DNA from: Pardosa pseudoannulata
Lineage: Eukaryota > Arthropoda > Arachnida > Araneae > Lycosidae
Assembly (NCBI GenBank): GCA_032207245.1
Contig: CM063501.1
Coordinates: forward strand, 83,903,365-83,967,364
DNA length: 64,000 bases
Direction: 5' to 3'
In this document: positions 49,202 to 61,894 of the stretch, one piece after another
Layout: every line of letters begins with the position of its first letter
How positions within the stretch are numbered: the stretch's first letter is position 1
The notes under the pieces: generated by a model
What the model was told of the DNA's origin: nothing
The model's input: only the letters and a program-made list of their open reading frames with translations
Database searches by the model: none
Made by a program: the position numbers and the translations under genes

Positions 49202-49354
49202 CTTTTGTGGTGTGGAAACTTTTGAAAAGAAAGAATAATAAGTTTTTCTGGTGAGATTGGAGTATTGTAAGATAACGGAAAGCATATATATGAAATTAAT
49301 AAGAGAAATGTTACGGTGCTTCTTGTCGTGTTTCCATGAAACCGTCTATATCAG

Positions 49355-49440
49355 CATGCCCAACCCGCGGCCCTTTAAAATCTTTTTAAAGTCTTTTTAA
49401 AATCTTTTTGCTGCCCAATTGAAGTTTTCAACTGTCTATA
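49355..49440 (+). mobile_element. hAT-like terminus fragment
   Basis: CAGCATGCCCAACCCGCGGC followed by CC looks like a hAT end; a TCTTTTTAAA repeat follows. No partner. Confidence 0.4.
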
Positions 49441-51817
49441 TAGTTTTAGTCGTCTTAATTATATACAGTTGAAACATGGAATTTTAGTTATTAATGTTTG
49501 CAGTAATATATATCACATATTATGTGCGTTAAGACTTTAAGCAACGTAAGCCTGGTCTTTGAGTACGGTTGGACCGGCTACGTTGAAATTTGAGTGTTCT
49601 AGAATATTCTGTCGGTACTACTGAAGAATAGGGTGCCCCTTGGCAAATTTGGTGAATTATTGGCGATGTTTACTAAAACACAGAGGTATTTCATCCGAAC
49701 AACATTGTATCCCTTGCTATTTGGGCGACTTTAGTTGATGTAGACGGCACAATTGTAATAGAATTATATACATTTTCTTAATTAACCAAAATCACTGAGA
49801 AAGCGGGCGTTTACATTTAGGGGCAATTAATCCCTCAACAGTTTATAAAGCCAACCGCTCCACATTATTAAAAATTAGTCATAGTGAACCTTTAATGGTT
49901 CAGTATATCTAATATTTTTAACACATCAATTCCCATGCACATGGCATAGAATAGTTTTACATCGGATTGAATATGTAACGCCATTGATGAAAGAACCGGT
50001 TTTTCGCTGTTAAAAAATTGTAATGTATTATTGGTCCTAAAACAATTTTGACATCTCTAAATGGTGTTAATTTAGATTTATTAAATTATTCGATTTGATA
50101 ATGAAGACGAATAACATCATAGCTAGATCATTTTCGTCTACATTTATAAAAACAAAATATAAACGTACACCATTTGCATCACGAATCCATTTAACTCGGT
50201 TTCACTACAAATGTTTAAGGGAAAATGTAATTAACTATCTTAAATAAAAATTAATCACTAGTTAACTACCATAAATAGAATTCCATCGTTATTTGGCTCA
50301 AACTTAGTAGCTTCATGTTAGACACGGTAATTATTTGTCTCATAGCCTTTGGCAAGTTGGAAACTGAAAACATAGAAAAAGCATTTTCATGAAAATACTA
50401 TTGAGATTAGTGACATAAGAACGCTTTACCACTTACTGACATGACAACGCCTATATCGGCTGGTAAATAATGCAACGACAAAAAGGTAACAGTCTTTCCA
50501 CTTTACCCATATCGTTATCCGATACGGTAAAAGTTTCTAACCGTTTCATTTAAAGATCACGGTAAGCTAAAGTTTTATATGACTGAAGTTTTAACTTTTA
50601 TACTCAGTACAATAATTATTGTTAATTTTAACGCTCTTTCATTGAGTCTTCTACAATAACGAGAAAGACTTGCTAATCGTTTTAAGCTATGGTAACCCTT
50701 GTAAGGGTATGGTTGCTATATCTTGTTCTGTATCAATATTTTGGCAGTTTAGGGAAAATTATGTTTCTACAAAATTCATTTGTTGATATGTTACTCGGGG
50801 AGATGTGTTTGTTTACATAGTATTTGAATCTAGTACGCACGTATGACCTATGTTTACTAACCGATCGTAAAGGATAAATAAATTAAACCTTGTTAATCTT
50901 TATATTCTATTAAGTAAAAATAATATACTATGTATAAACACAAATTAAAATTATTGTTACTTAATTTTTACGATGTTTTTTAACTTTATATATTTTAGTA
51001 GTAATGCTAAAGTTACGTTGAAACATTAATAGAATATTTAAGAATACATATCGCTTTACAGGTTCAGATAAAAATTAGGACAATTAATTGTAATACGTAT
51101 CAAAATCAATATTTTAAACGTTACATTCTATTAATGTTATTCAAAGTTAAGTATAGAACATTTAAAACATGTGACAAACAAATTTTTAAAACTGTATTTC
51201 AATTTAATTAGGAATTACAGTTGTATCTTTATTTAATACAGAACATTTTTAATATAACATTGTATTTTTTAATTCAGTGTGTATAAATGAAGATTATTTT
51301 CCATTTAATATTGAGTTTCTTACAATATATATTCTGTACTTGTTAAGTACTGAACTCCCAAATTTAATAAGGTTTAAAGACTAAGACATCTTTTTTCACA
51401 TAAACGTTTATTTTACTGATTGCAGTATTTTGTTTGAGTATATCTTAAGGGAAAAGTGAAATTAGTTACTAAATTAAAAGAAGCCTCCCAAACTTAAAAA
51501 AAAAAAAGAATCAGATAATTAATAGATGATACTACGCGTATCCCCAAATGCTCGTACACGACACGCATCCGTGAAAAATTATCAACATTGGCGTGAAATC
51601 TGGTTTTTCGCCAACTTGGTTAATCAACTCCAAATTGACGCCAATGATTTTCGCCAACGGTTAGCAAGTCTTTCTCGTCATTGTATAAAACTCTCTTTCA
51701 TTACACAAATTATAAAAACATTGGATGCTAACACTAAGCACCAATTCCTTTTATTTTTTCCATTGGCAATATGCTAGTGAAGCTTTCGCTCCGCCTCTTT
51801 TTTGTGATAAGGTCAAT
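49440..51817. other. AT-rich stretch, nothing recognised
   Basis: Stops in all frames. A short frame at 51526-51777 and three GCCAA motifs near 51590-51665 have no recognised meaning. Confidence 0.35.
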
Positions 51818-53196
51818 TTAACCCTTAATTTGGCTAAGTCCGGCCGCTACACCGTATATGTATATTTATAATTACTATATACAGTGGCGTGCGGTAGGTG
51901 TTCATGCAGGGTGTGCAGAGAGCAACAACAACAATAATAATAAAACCATAAAAATGTACATTAAACACTTCTTTAATGCATATTATTCATTTGTACACAA
52001 AATCCATACGTCTATCCGTATTACTAATAAAATAACGAAAAGCTTATATTTCCACGAAAAACATATATTTTCAATTGTTGTACCACACGGCGACCGCCGC
52101 TGCGGTGCCTCATCAGGATGCTCATAGGTGCCGACAAACCGAAAATCTAGTCCACGTGCAGAGGATTTCGCTGCACGCTGGCGCAATAGAAATAACTGTT
52201 TCTCGTCCGGTCAGTGGATTAAATTATAGTTATTAATTGTTTTTAACATTTGGAAATCATATATTCTGCGAAAAACAGCTTCACATTTTTTAAAAACAAA
52301 ACCAGGGATATGGTGTTACAGATATATCTTATATACTGTCTGTAAGACACAATGAATGGTAAAATTTGGACTGTTCTGTTAAAATTCGTTTCTTTAAAAC
52401 AAAACAACATTGTTTTTCAGCTAATTATTTCAATAAATATAATACATCACTGAAATTAATTTACCACACTAAAACATTTCCCTTTTATTGATGAAATACT
52501 TCGTTTATATTTCCATGAAAACCAAATCTTACAATATATAAATTTAAACATTAAGCGTCTGCAAAATCGTATGGGCAGTTAATCAGTTAAAAAACAAAAA
52601 TCGCTTCAGCACGTAAGTCCCCGGTCTAATACAAAGCTTCATAAACCGTACCACCTTCGGATGATTCTGAATGCCAAGTGCAGGAAAAATAGTCGCACTT
52701 GCCTCAGTGCTATAGTATGCTGTGCTTCTACAGTAGCCCATACATATAAAGCGTGATTTTCTATTAGTGCGCAGTGCGTACACATAAAAATTTCTTACGT
52801 TTGTTTGCTTTTGAAAGAGCTATGTGGTGCAACACCTAGTACCGCACGCTCTGCGAGAATACAAGCAAGCAAATCAACGTAATATATGAATATATTATAA
52901 ATAATATGTATTATATACCATATAAAGATAGGTAGACCTAGGTGCAGGAAATTATTGTCTCTCATAATTTTGCTAGGGTGTGCAGTGCACACCCTGCACA
53001 TATGGACCGCACGCCACTGACTATATAACATATTTGTCATCCACAGTGGACATTAATTATCTCAAAAATGGAGAATGATATATATATATATTTTTTGTTT
53101 ATTTTACAGAAATCCTAATGTCTATACAGACATAGGAAAATAACAGAAATTAAAAAAATACTTGACAGAGATTTGATTTGTCAAATTAAGGGTTAA
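51818..53196. mobile_element. TTAA-4 MITE, split by a hAT element
   Basis: TTAACCCTTAATTTGGC at the left and inverted TTAACCCTTAATTTGAC at the right, with TTAA at 51818 and 53193. The hAT insert (51882-53019) removes continuity; without it and its duplication the element is about 233 bp. TCCACAGTGGA near 53040 is a subterminal palindrome. Confidence 0.8.
51882..53019. mobile_element. hAT element, exact 8-bp target duplication
   Basis: CAGTGGCGTGCGGTAGG and inverted CAGTGGCGTGCGGTCC termini, with ACTATATA at 51874-51881 and 53020-53027. The subterminal GGGTGTGCAG...CTGCACACCC part forms another inverted pair. 1138 bp; no transposase domain recognised, so non-autonomous. Confidence 0.95.
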
Positions 53197-53204
53197 TACT
53201 CAAC

Positions 53205-53285
53205 CTGTAAACACTTTTGGCGTGGTGTTGGCGCATTGTGCTTCCGTTTTTCCGTCTTGGACTCGATTCCCGGTGTCTTTTTTTA
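53205..53285 (+). other. tRNA-like segment before a T run
   Basis: GGCGTGGTGTTGGCGCATTG ... GGACTCGATTCCCGG then T7. B-box-like, but no stems complete a cloverleaf. Could be a tRNA fragment or SINE head. Confidence 0.25.
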
Positions 53286-53611
53286 TTGTTCCATTAAAAA
53301 AAAATTATTTTTACCTTTTCAGTTACTCTCTTAAATCTGCTAAGCTTCTGGCATTTCTTTTAATAATTAAAATATTTTTTTATAAAAGAAAATAAGAATA
53401 AAAATGTTTTCTATTTTCGAAGTTCAGTGATAACAGTGATAAAAATAATGCAGACGATATTTAAATAATTTAAAATAAGAAATGATTAAGTGAGATATTT
53501 ATAAGAATGACTTCATAATTCTAGGAAAAAAATGTTATTTTTACCTATTTATGTGATAAATTGATAAATCTAATCGCCTGCTCTTAAACGGGAAAAATAA
53601 GGCTTGAAATA

Positions 53612-54595
53612 GCCAAACAGCGGCCGATTGGTTAGGGTGCTGGTCTTCGGTACCGGAGTTCGTGGGTGTCTTGTAGTCCTCGTTTATATTTGAGTATTAA
53701 TCTGTGATCAAATGTATAGTGATGATTTTATTTTGATTGCGTTGTGTAAAAGTATTTTAGTACTAAATTTAACCACAGGTTCTGAGAAACTACAGACAGA
53801 AATATGAAGATAAACTAAAAGCTAAATTAACAGCATCCGAAACTAGCTTAATATAAAAAAGTAAATTTATTATAATGTATATACATCTATGTACCTACAA
53901 AACTGATGCTAATTTTCATAAAAGAAGCTTTATCAACATCTTCTAAATTAGTTCTGGACTCTCGAACTCGTTCCGTCGGACTTCTCTCCTCGTCTGGACT
54001 ATCGAAAACCTTCTGTCGGACTCTCTCTTAGTCTAGACTATCGAACACCTTCTGTCGGACTTCCGAACCTCTTCTGTCGGACTCCTCTCGTCGTCTCGAC
54101 TATCGAACACCTTCTATTGGACTCTCTCGTAGTCTAGACTATCGAACACCTTTGTCGGACTTCCGAACCTCTTCTGTCGGACTCCTCTCGTCGTCTCGAC
54201 TATCGAACACCTTTTTTTGGGACTCATAAATACTCCCCAAAGGTACATTCTTATTTAATGTCAAGTACGCAGACGGGATTCTAATCTGGGACTGGGATCA
54301 GAGCCCCGTCCGAGACCACCGTACAAGATAACAATATCCGTAAAATATAAATTTATGATCCTCTGTCTTTTTACAAAGATGTGATGAGGTCAGATTGAGA
54401 TCCCGAGCATTTTACTTCTTGTATGAATGAATCAATTATATTACTGATCTAAATCGCCTCATCACAGTGGGTTCGAATCCTACAGTGGCAAGGATGTTTG
54501 TAGCTGTTCGGAATCGGCTTTAATCTGTAGATCCTGGTCTCATTAGCCCCCATGTTGCAAAAAGTAGACCGTAGCACTCCAAACCAAATCAAACC
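53612..54595 (+). mobile_element. SINE-A interrupted by a solo LTR
   Basis: SINE head at 53612-53666 and remainder from 54467 to 54595. The exact 13-bp target duplication AAGGCTTGAAATA is at 53599-53611 and 54596-54608 in Helitron sequence. The join point is within the B box context (GTTCGTGGG / GTGGGTTCGAATCC). Confidence 0.93.
53667..54466. mobile_element. Solo LTR, 800 bp, exact 5-bp target duplication
   Basis: TGTCTTGTAGTCC...GCCTCATCACA, TG...CA ends, GTGGG at 53662-53666 and 54467-54471. Position inside the SINE fixes both borders. About 53960-54220 holds tandem repeats of GACTATCGAACACCTT and TTCTGTCGGACT. No internal region, so it is a recombined gypsy-type element. Confidence 0.93.
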
Positions 54596-55050
54596 AAGGC
54601 TTGAAATAATGGCTTTAAATGCTAGAAAAGGGGGAAGGAGTGAATTTCGAACGTTGCTAACCCTAACTCATCAAGAACCCAATATGGATGCCTCTATCCA
54701 TTCCAGGTCCAACTACTTCATAAATTCGAGGACAGACGGACAGATAACTAAGGCTATTATTATATAGGGGATTGGTTTAAGTGTACCATGAGATAGTCAT
54801 TATTGTTTGTTGAATTTACCATATAACAAAGTAAATTCCTTTAAAAAAGGTATAAAATTGTTTGTATAAAACACAGCGTAAATTTTTGAACAACTCCATT
54901 TTTTAACCTCTTTATTCGTTATTAATACAGAAACTTGAGCGAGTGCCAAACGGTAAATCAAAATCTAAACATAAAAATAAAACTTAAAAGAATAATAATC
55001 GTCATTTAAATTATGACGTCATCAGATCAGATTTCGATTTCTCCACATTG

Positions 55051-55623
55051 TTAACCCCTTCCGGTACGATTTAATAATGAAAAACTGTGCATGAAGTAAC
55101 CATTTTTTATTTAAAAAACTTGTTTCGTTTTACAATTCTTACATATTCCTAATTAAAATCCACTTTTTACATAGTGTTAAATAATATCAGAAAAGGTATA
55201 ATTAAGAAAATATCAAAGCAAAACATTAATAAGGTATACAGATAATAGTCTTCAAGCTAGTGGTACTTTTCAAAACAAAGTGCAAAGGAATACTGAATTG
55301 TTTACATCGCCAGGGAGTCTCACTTCTAATTTGATTTTTGTAACACACACGGCATTTCTTAGTAGGTTTTCTTTTATTCTGACTCATCAATTTGGCAGTG
55401 ACTTGTACCAAGAAATTCTAAATAAACAATATGTAATAGTGACCTGGTATTTCCACAAGTAACAAAAGTCTTGCTAAATTCAGTATACTAGAAATTATAA
55501 ACTAAATTAATTATCATATTTAACATTAACTTTAGTCGCATGACGAGTGTAGCTCGTCATTGTGCGGTATGGAATGAAAAACTAATGACGAGCTAGACTC
55601 GTCATTTTACCGGAAGGGGTTAA
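55051..55623. mobile_element. TTAA-5 element with repeated CTCGTCAT hairpins
   Basis: TTAACCCCTTCCGGTACG and inverted TTAACCCCTTCCGGTAAAAT, with TTAA at 55051 and 55620. Near the right end ATGACGAGTGTAGCTCGTCAT and ATGACGAGCTAGACTCGTCAT share the same 8-bp stem. The interior is AT-rich. Confidence 0.85.
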
Positions 55624-56985
55624 ATGATATGAATGTTTATGTAGAGTGGTATATCTTATTGCTGCTAGGTTATGTAATATCTAGAAAATTTTTATAGAAA
55701 TGTTTTCCAATATTAAGGTAAGTGTATGTGAGGGGGGTCTAAAAGACATGCGTTATGAAAGCTAAATTATAGCTAGTTTATCAGATTAATAAAACTTTCA
55801 AAGCCTCTAAAATAACCAGGTTTACGATTCACCTAGAAGCTAAAATCTCTATAATTTCATATATATTTTCCTTTTGGGTGCTCAGCTAACCTCATTAGCG
55901 CTTTGTGAAAAAAGTCATGGTTTGAAACTCGTGATATTTTGGTGGGCGTGGTACCTGCAGTTTATTTTCTTCTCATTACGGTACGAGTGAAAGATGTAAC
56001 ACGATATTATAAAGGCTGTAGCTTGCAAGTGAATGAATGCCGGGGTCCTTGGGCCCCAAGAAAGAAACCCGTCAGTTCCGGGGGCATTCTCCCCCTCCCC
56101 ACACACTCAACTATTTGCTTCTAAGTTTTGTTGCCATTTTCTTTCAGGTGATGAAATAAGGTCAGCATGGATTGAACGTCATTAGAAAACCTTTTTCAGA
56201 ATTGCGGAGAAATGAATGACTGTGATAGAAAAATCTTGCGAAAGGCAAAGAAGTAGATGGGGAAACGTTAAATAGATGTTTCGATTGAAAAGAACCTCTA
56301 AGATGTGTGGGGTCCCGGCCACTAATTTTCCCAGCTGTACCATACACTTACGCAACCAGGGAGTAATGAAATAAGACAATAGCTGTTAACGGAGAGGAGA
56401 TTAATTTTTGCCGTTTCCTTTTGAATTTATTCATGAAATACAGTCTAGAAACCCAGATTAACATAACTAATAGGCAGTAAGACAGTTTGCTTAAATAAAT
56501 TGCCAGATTTTAGACTTGGTTATGAGGCATTATTTTGTAGATTTTCTGTGTTAGTTGAGGGGTTACAATACAATAGTAACTGTGCAATTATGTCGCATTG
56601 AATGAAAAAGGTTTTATTAAAAAAAACTTTTTTTGTCACGGGCAACCTCTGTAAGCCGTCTATCTGCCATTTTCCAATAGAGACCTCTACAATACGAAGA
56701 AAAAAACATTCGCAAACCATATAAAATTTGAAATTTTTAGAAACACAAAGTAGCCTTTGAATTTTACTTCACTTGAAAACATCGAAATCGACTGAATATC
56801 GAACATGATATGAGCGTTGCTTTGTCGAAAACCATCCCACAATTCAAGCTGTTAATCAAGGAAAAACAGGAACAGCTCACATTTAAAATTTTAATTTTTT
56901 CAAATTTTTTATACTATTGAAATAAAAATATTAAAATAATTAAATAATAAAACAGATTTTTTTTTGTAATAAATGATGTTTAAGC
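55624..56985. other. Unique sequence, no gene assigned
   Basis: Small frames at 55915-56106 (-), 55939-56124 (+), 56162-56379 (-) and 56520-56720 (-) without recognised domains. Confidence 0.3.
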
Positions 56986-56994
56986 AATTTTTTT

Positions 56995-57065
56995 CACAGA
57001 GGGGTCCGTGACATATTTAAAAATTTTAAAGTGGTCCATTGTGCCAAAAAGGTTAAGAAACACTG
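56995..57065 (-). mobile_element. hAT-like terminus fragment
   Basis: The minus strand begins CAGTGTTTCTTAACCTTTTT, then GGCACAATGGACC, a common hAT end. Partner end not found. Confidence 0.55.
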
Positions 57066-57109
57066 GTTTAACCAGAGAAATAAATTATATACACAGTATT
57101 AGGCATTTA

Positions 57110-59050
57110 ATTATGTAATAAATAGAATTATATAAATATGACTATAGTTATATTAGATAATATATTTATAATTATATTTTGAAATAAATAGAAATTAATT
57201 GTAATTAAAATTTAATAAAAAAATAAATTTCTTGCGATAGCATCGGAAATTGTTTTTTTCCGACAGTTTAGTTTCTTGTGATAAAAGTCTACATAAAAAA
57301 TATTTTTTAGAAAGAAAAAATTCATTTTTCAATTCTTCAATCTATATAGATTTGAAATATATAAAAAATAAGTACACAATTTTTGAATCGATTTCGGTCC
57401 ACAAAATGAGCAATCAGAGGGTTAAAATACAGTTGGTCATTTCATCTTCACTGTATATATTACGGAATGACTAATCATCCAAGATAATAATTCCATGACG
57501 TGCAAAAATGTTGTTACTAAACCGTACTCGATCGAGAACCACATACCAAGATTAGGGAAGATTTAAGCGATGCCTTACCATTCTCCAAGGTGGTAATTTT
57601 TTTCTTTTTTTATAATAAATAGAATTACATGAATATAACTATAGTTATATTAGACAATATAATTATAATTATTATTTGTAATAAATAGAAATTAACTGTA
57701 ATTAAATTAAAATTTATTTAAAAAAATAAATTTCTTGTGATAACATCGGAAATTGTTTTTTCTGACAGTTTAGTTTGTGATAAAAATCTACATAAAAAAT
57801 CTTTTTTAGAAAGAAAAAATTCATTTTTCAATTCTTCAATCTACATAAATTTGAAATATATAAAAAATAAGTACACAATTTTTGAATCGATTTCGGTTTA
57901 CAAACCGAGCAATCAGAGGGTTAAAATACAGTTGGTAATTTCACTGTATATATTGCGGAATGACTAATCATCCAAGATAATAATTTCATGACGTGCAAAA
58001 ATGTTGTTACTAAACCGTACTCGATCGAGGACCACATACCAAGATTAAGGAAGATTTTAGCGATGCCTTACCATTCTCCCAGCGGCTGTTTAAGGAGATC
58101 TGGTAGGTTAGAGGTGGCAATTTTTCTTTTTTTTTATAATAAATAGAATTATATGAATATAACTATAGTTATATTAGATAATATAATTATAATTATAATT
58201 TCTAATAAATAGAAATTAACTGTAATTAAATTAAAATCTATTAAAAAAATAAATTTCTTGTAAAAACATCGGAATTTGTTTTTTCTGACAGTTTAATTTC
58301 TTGTGAACAAAATCTACATAAAAATCTTTCTTAGAAAGAAAAAATTCATTTTTCAATTCTTCAGTCTACATAGATTTGAAATATACAAAATAAGTACACA
58401 ATTTTTGAATCGATTTCGGTCTACAAAATGAGCAATTAGAGGGTTAAAATACAGTTGGTTATTTCATCTTCACTGTATATATTACGGAATGACTAATCAT
58501 CTAAGGTAATAACTCCATGATAAATATTTAATAGCTATTATTGATAGCTACGTTTAAAATACTTTGATGAATCCCTATGTTTGAGGACAAGAGCAAATTA
58601 TCAATGAGAGAGAGGGTAATATTCTCTGCATTTACATCTATTTAACCTAACTGCAAGCAATCCTTTATAACAGCCATTAACCGTCACAATATACGGAAAA
58701 CCTCCTCCGGAAAACCTTTCAATTACTCTCGAAAAACATCGGCATCGTGAGCCCATCCGAACCAAGCTCCCCGACAGAGATCATCAGGAGCATGGTTGTA
58801 AACAATGGAAAGCTTGTTTATCATTTTAGCCCTGTGGCGGGCTAATTTATCACTCCAGTAACAGTAACTGGCATCAGATCCGACCATCACGTTTCCCGAA
58901 ATCCCCGTCACGTGCAAAAATGTTGTTACTAAACCGTACTCGATCGAGGACCACATACCAAGATTGGGGAAGATTTAAGCGATGCCTTACCATTCTCCAG
59001 GCGGCTGCTTAAGGAGATCTGGTAGGTTAGAGGTGGTAATTTTTTCTTTT
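57110..59050. repeat. Tandem array, about 500-bp units, last one interrupted
   Basis: AATAGAATTA(T/C)AT(A/G)AATAT marks units at about 57121, 57618 and 58142 (periods 497 and 524). Shared blocks include TTTTTGAATCGATTTCGGT, GGAATGACTAATCATC and ACCGTACTCGATCGAG. The fourth occurrence keeps only the last block (58905-59050), separated by unrelated sequence 58525-58905. Confidence 0.85.
58723..58980 (-). CDS. Possible exon or gene fragment, unrecognised
   Basis: An open reading on the minus strand with codon choices unlike the AT-rich surroundings. It runs from after a TAA at about 58980 to TAA at 58723 and includes GMWSSIEYGLVTTFLHV, YCYWSDKLARHRAKMI and NHAPDDLCRGAWFGWAHDAD. I do not recognise the family. 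The first part (WSSIEYGLVTTFLHV) is repeated in each unit of the adjoining tandem array, which suggests that array units captured part of this sequence. A GTAAGG donor-like site lies on the minus strand near 58985. It could be a terminal exon, a captured gene fragment or chance. Confidence 0.25.
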
Positions 59051-59277
59051 TTTTTCTAAACTTTATCTCTGATAGGCCGGTATACAGGTAAGCGGTCGTA
59101 TTTTAGGTGTTTATCCGGCTGAATGAGATTTGTGTCAAATTTTATTTAAAAAAAAATGTTGTTCGGAACATGTTTTTGAAATGATAATGAACATCAGTTT
59201 ATCGCTATTCTTCCATTAAAAAATCTAGGCCTGTTGTAAACATATCTTTTGTGAGTTCATAGAGTCTGTGTATATAC

Positions 59278-59690
59278 TGTAACGTCACAGCTCTAAAATA
59301 GGTAACTTGGTAGCGTTATGGTCGAGCAGGGTTCTTCAAAGGCCTCATGAGGATGACACATCGAACACAAGCGAGGTGGAGATGAAAGAAGAATTTATTC
59401 TGGTATATACAAATATTTACATCATCACATTCTCGGTACGTCTCATTCATCCTCGCCCACAGGACAACAACTCTCAGCATCTTCTCCCACACCAAACGAC
59501 GCTTGACCCTTGTGACGTCACTCGTAATTCCCCACACCCCTATCTCTGTCTTTTCTAGAGGAGACGTTAGGGAGGAGAGAATGGAGGCATGGGGACCCCT
59601 CAGATAGCAAGAACACGTTCGACTGACGTCAGAGCGAGCCTTGATACACAAATACAAATAAAAATAGTTTTCTAGTAGCGTGATGCTACA
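59278..59690. mobile_element. Solo LTR, 413 bp, 4-bp target duplication
   Basis: TGTAACGTCACAG...GTGATGCTACA with TG...CA ends, ATAC at 59274-59277 and 59691-59694. GC-richer than surroundings. Orientation is unclear: AATAAA is present on both strands. The 149-codon minus frame (59316-59765) overruns the border and is not a gene. Confidence 0.7.
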
Positions 59691-60113
59691 ATACTGTTTC
59701 TTCTGCAGTATCTCAGCTAAGTAATAAAATGGAACGCGAAAGGAATTAGAAAGGATATAATACAACCAAGCATCTCATGATATCTCGAAAGAACTTATAG
59801 CTCAGATACTATATATCTAAAGATTCTAGTCTGGACATAAATGAGAAGCTTTCAGAAAATTTTTATTCATTGTACTGATATTACAAAAAAGTATCTGAAG
59901 AACTCAGCGTTGCCTGAATACACACAAACACATACACATATATGTAATACTAAAATCCCTTATTTACATATTTCAATATGAATTTAATAACTTTTGTTCA
60001 TAAAGTACGTTGAGGTTTGTGCGGTAATTCCGATTTTTCCCTCCAGACACGCTATAGGCTTAATTCAGCCTCTGTCTGTACTACTTTAGCCAATAGTTAG
60101 TAGGTTCTCTTTA

Positions 60114-60298
60114 GGTTTGGTTTGGTTTTGGTTTGGAGTGCTACGGTCTACTTTTTGCAACACGAGGGCTAATGAGACCGGGACCTAAAGCTTAAAGCCG
60201 ATTCTGAACGGCTACGAACATCCATGCCACTGTGGGATTCGAACCCACGAACTCCGGTACCGACGGCCAGCACCCTAACCATTCAGTCATTGTTCGGC
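60114..60298 (-). mobile_element. SINE-A copy
   Basis: Complete on the minus strand. The exact 12-bp target duplication AGGTTCTCTTTA is at 60102-60113 and 60299-60310. The duplicated target overlaps the first TTA of the adjacent TTAA element, so the SINE landed at that element's edge. Confidence 0.95.
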
Positions 60299-60307
60299 AG
60301 GTTCTCT

Positions 60308-60555
60308 TTAACCCCTTAAAGCACGAATTTTTTTCGGAAAAACTGATAAAAATTTATATATTTTATGACTGAAAAAGAATATATAGGTATAGAGTAAGTT
60401 ACTTTTTGCAATTTTAGTTCTGAGGGAGGGGGTGACTACAGTGGAAAAAGAGGTAAAAGTTATAAAAAAATTTGTAACTCAAAGTGTAAATAATGTTGCA
60501 TGTTTATTTTGAATTTTGCCCGTGTCAGACACGGGCAAATGCTTTAAGGGGTTAA
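60308..60555. mobile_element. TTAA-6 MITE with GCCCGTGTC hairpin
   Basis: TTAACCCCTTAAAGCAC and inverted TTAACCCCTTAAAGCATT, with TTAA at 60308 and 60552. Near the right end TTTGCCCGTGTC and GACACGGGCAAA flank a single A. 248 bp, non-coding. Confidence 0.88.
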
Positions 60556-61894
60556 ACATGGGTATTTTTTATCACGTGATCAATTGTGCTTAGGGATTAT
60601 TCGTAGTCTTTTTATCTGAGGAATCCCTATTTGAAAAAAGTGTGTATGTGCAGGATCACATTGTCTGTATTCACGATGTTGTAAAAGTGCTTGCCTGCTA
60701 TATGGATTTCATGTATCTCACCAAATATAAAGTGTGTTATGATTTTGAATGAGTCTCTCTCATATTAAATATATATACAAGGAAAAAGTAAACTAAATCT
60801 GCAAACGAATGTAGATATTTTGCATAACATCCCTTAGATGGACTCTGTAGGAATATACACATCCTGTAATCCGATCCATTAAAAGTACCTAAGTAAATTT
60901 ATAGCCAAATTCCTCATTATGGCTCCAGAAAATTATCAGTGTTTTTCAAACTTAATCAAGAGGGAAAACCCTGTGTCTCTGCTTTATCCCCTTTTAATCT
61001 TTACTCTAAACTGAACTCTGGGGCTATAGTTTACGCCCTCCGGCAAGGAGTCAAAACAATTAAAATTTTATAGAACTTTAACTGTCAGTTTAAAAATTCT
61101 GAACGAAATAGAGATGCAAGCTGTCGAAAACGGATTTTCAATGGATTTCTCAGAGTTTTCCAGATTTTTATACTTTTTAATTGTAATTGCTGTCTCGCAG
61201 TTCTTAATTTCTCTAAAATGAAGCGAAAAACTGTTCAACTGATATTACGAAAATAAACATCTTCGTCAGTGAAACAGTCTCCTGCTTTTATCACATCCCA
61301 TGATCTGGGCTTGACAACAACCCTTCGTCGTACACTTCGTTATACGACACATACACACACACTATATCTATCTATCTATCTATCTATCTATATATATATA
61401 TTATATATATATGATATGTATTATATATATATATTATAAGTGTGAATATGTGTATGACTCAAAATATTAAATATTAATCCATTAAGAATGAGTGTTAAAG
61501 ACACACACATAGTGTTCACATAGTCACATAAAAAGGTGCAGGAGGGACTTTCAAAAAAAGGCACTTTTTAGAATGGAAAGGAATGTTTTATGTAAAAAGG
61601 CACTTCCTCAGTTTTTAATTGATTTCATAATTTATATAAATTTGAAAAGAAAAAAGGGTCGCAGGGTGCGTCAACGTTAAATAAAAAGAGGGCAGGGTCC
61701 TTCAAAAACAGCGAAACGTGAACACTACACATACCGTAAATGACAAGGGCAAAATCCTTTATTTTTCTCAGGTAATCCTTATGAAGCAGCGAACCCCACT
61801 ATGGCTTCTCACCATTGTCAAATACGCAACTGTTTATTGAGATACCACCTCGAAAGTTCTCTCTACAATTGCACATCTAGTTGCAATACGTATG
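60556..61894. other. AT-rich stretch with a hAT-like end and a microsatellite
   Basis: CAGTGTTTTTCAAACTTAAT at 60937 resembles a hAT terminus without partner. Compound (CA)n(TATC)n(TA)n lies at 61343-61430. Nothing else supported. Confidence 0.4.

Larger units (their letters stand above)
53405..54771 (-). mobile_element. Helitron copy D, hosting a SINE that hosts a solo LTR
   Basis: The 5' end on the minus strand is TCCCCTATATAATAATAGCC at 54771. The 3' part is lost before about 53405. Sequence runs collinear with copies A-C apart from the SINE insertion between 53599 and 54608. Confidence 0.85.

Noticed and set aside
53205..53285. Intact tRNA gene
   Set aside because: Only a B-box-like motif and T run are present; no acceptor or anticodon stems pair.
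59316..59765. 149-codon minus-strand frame
   Set aside because: It crosses the border of the solo LTR at 59690 into flanking sequence and shows no domain.
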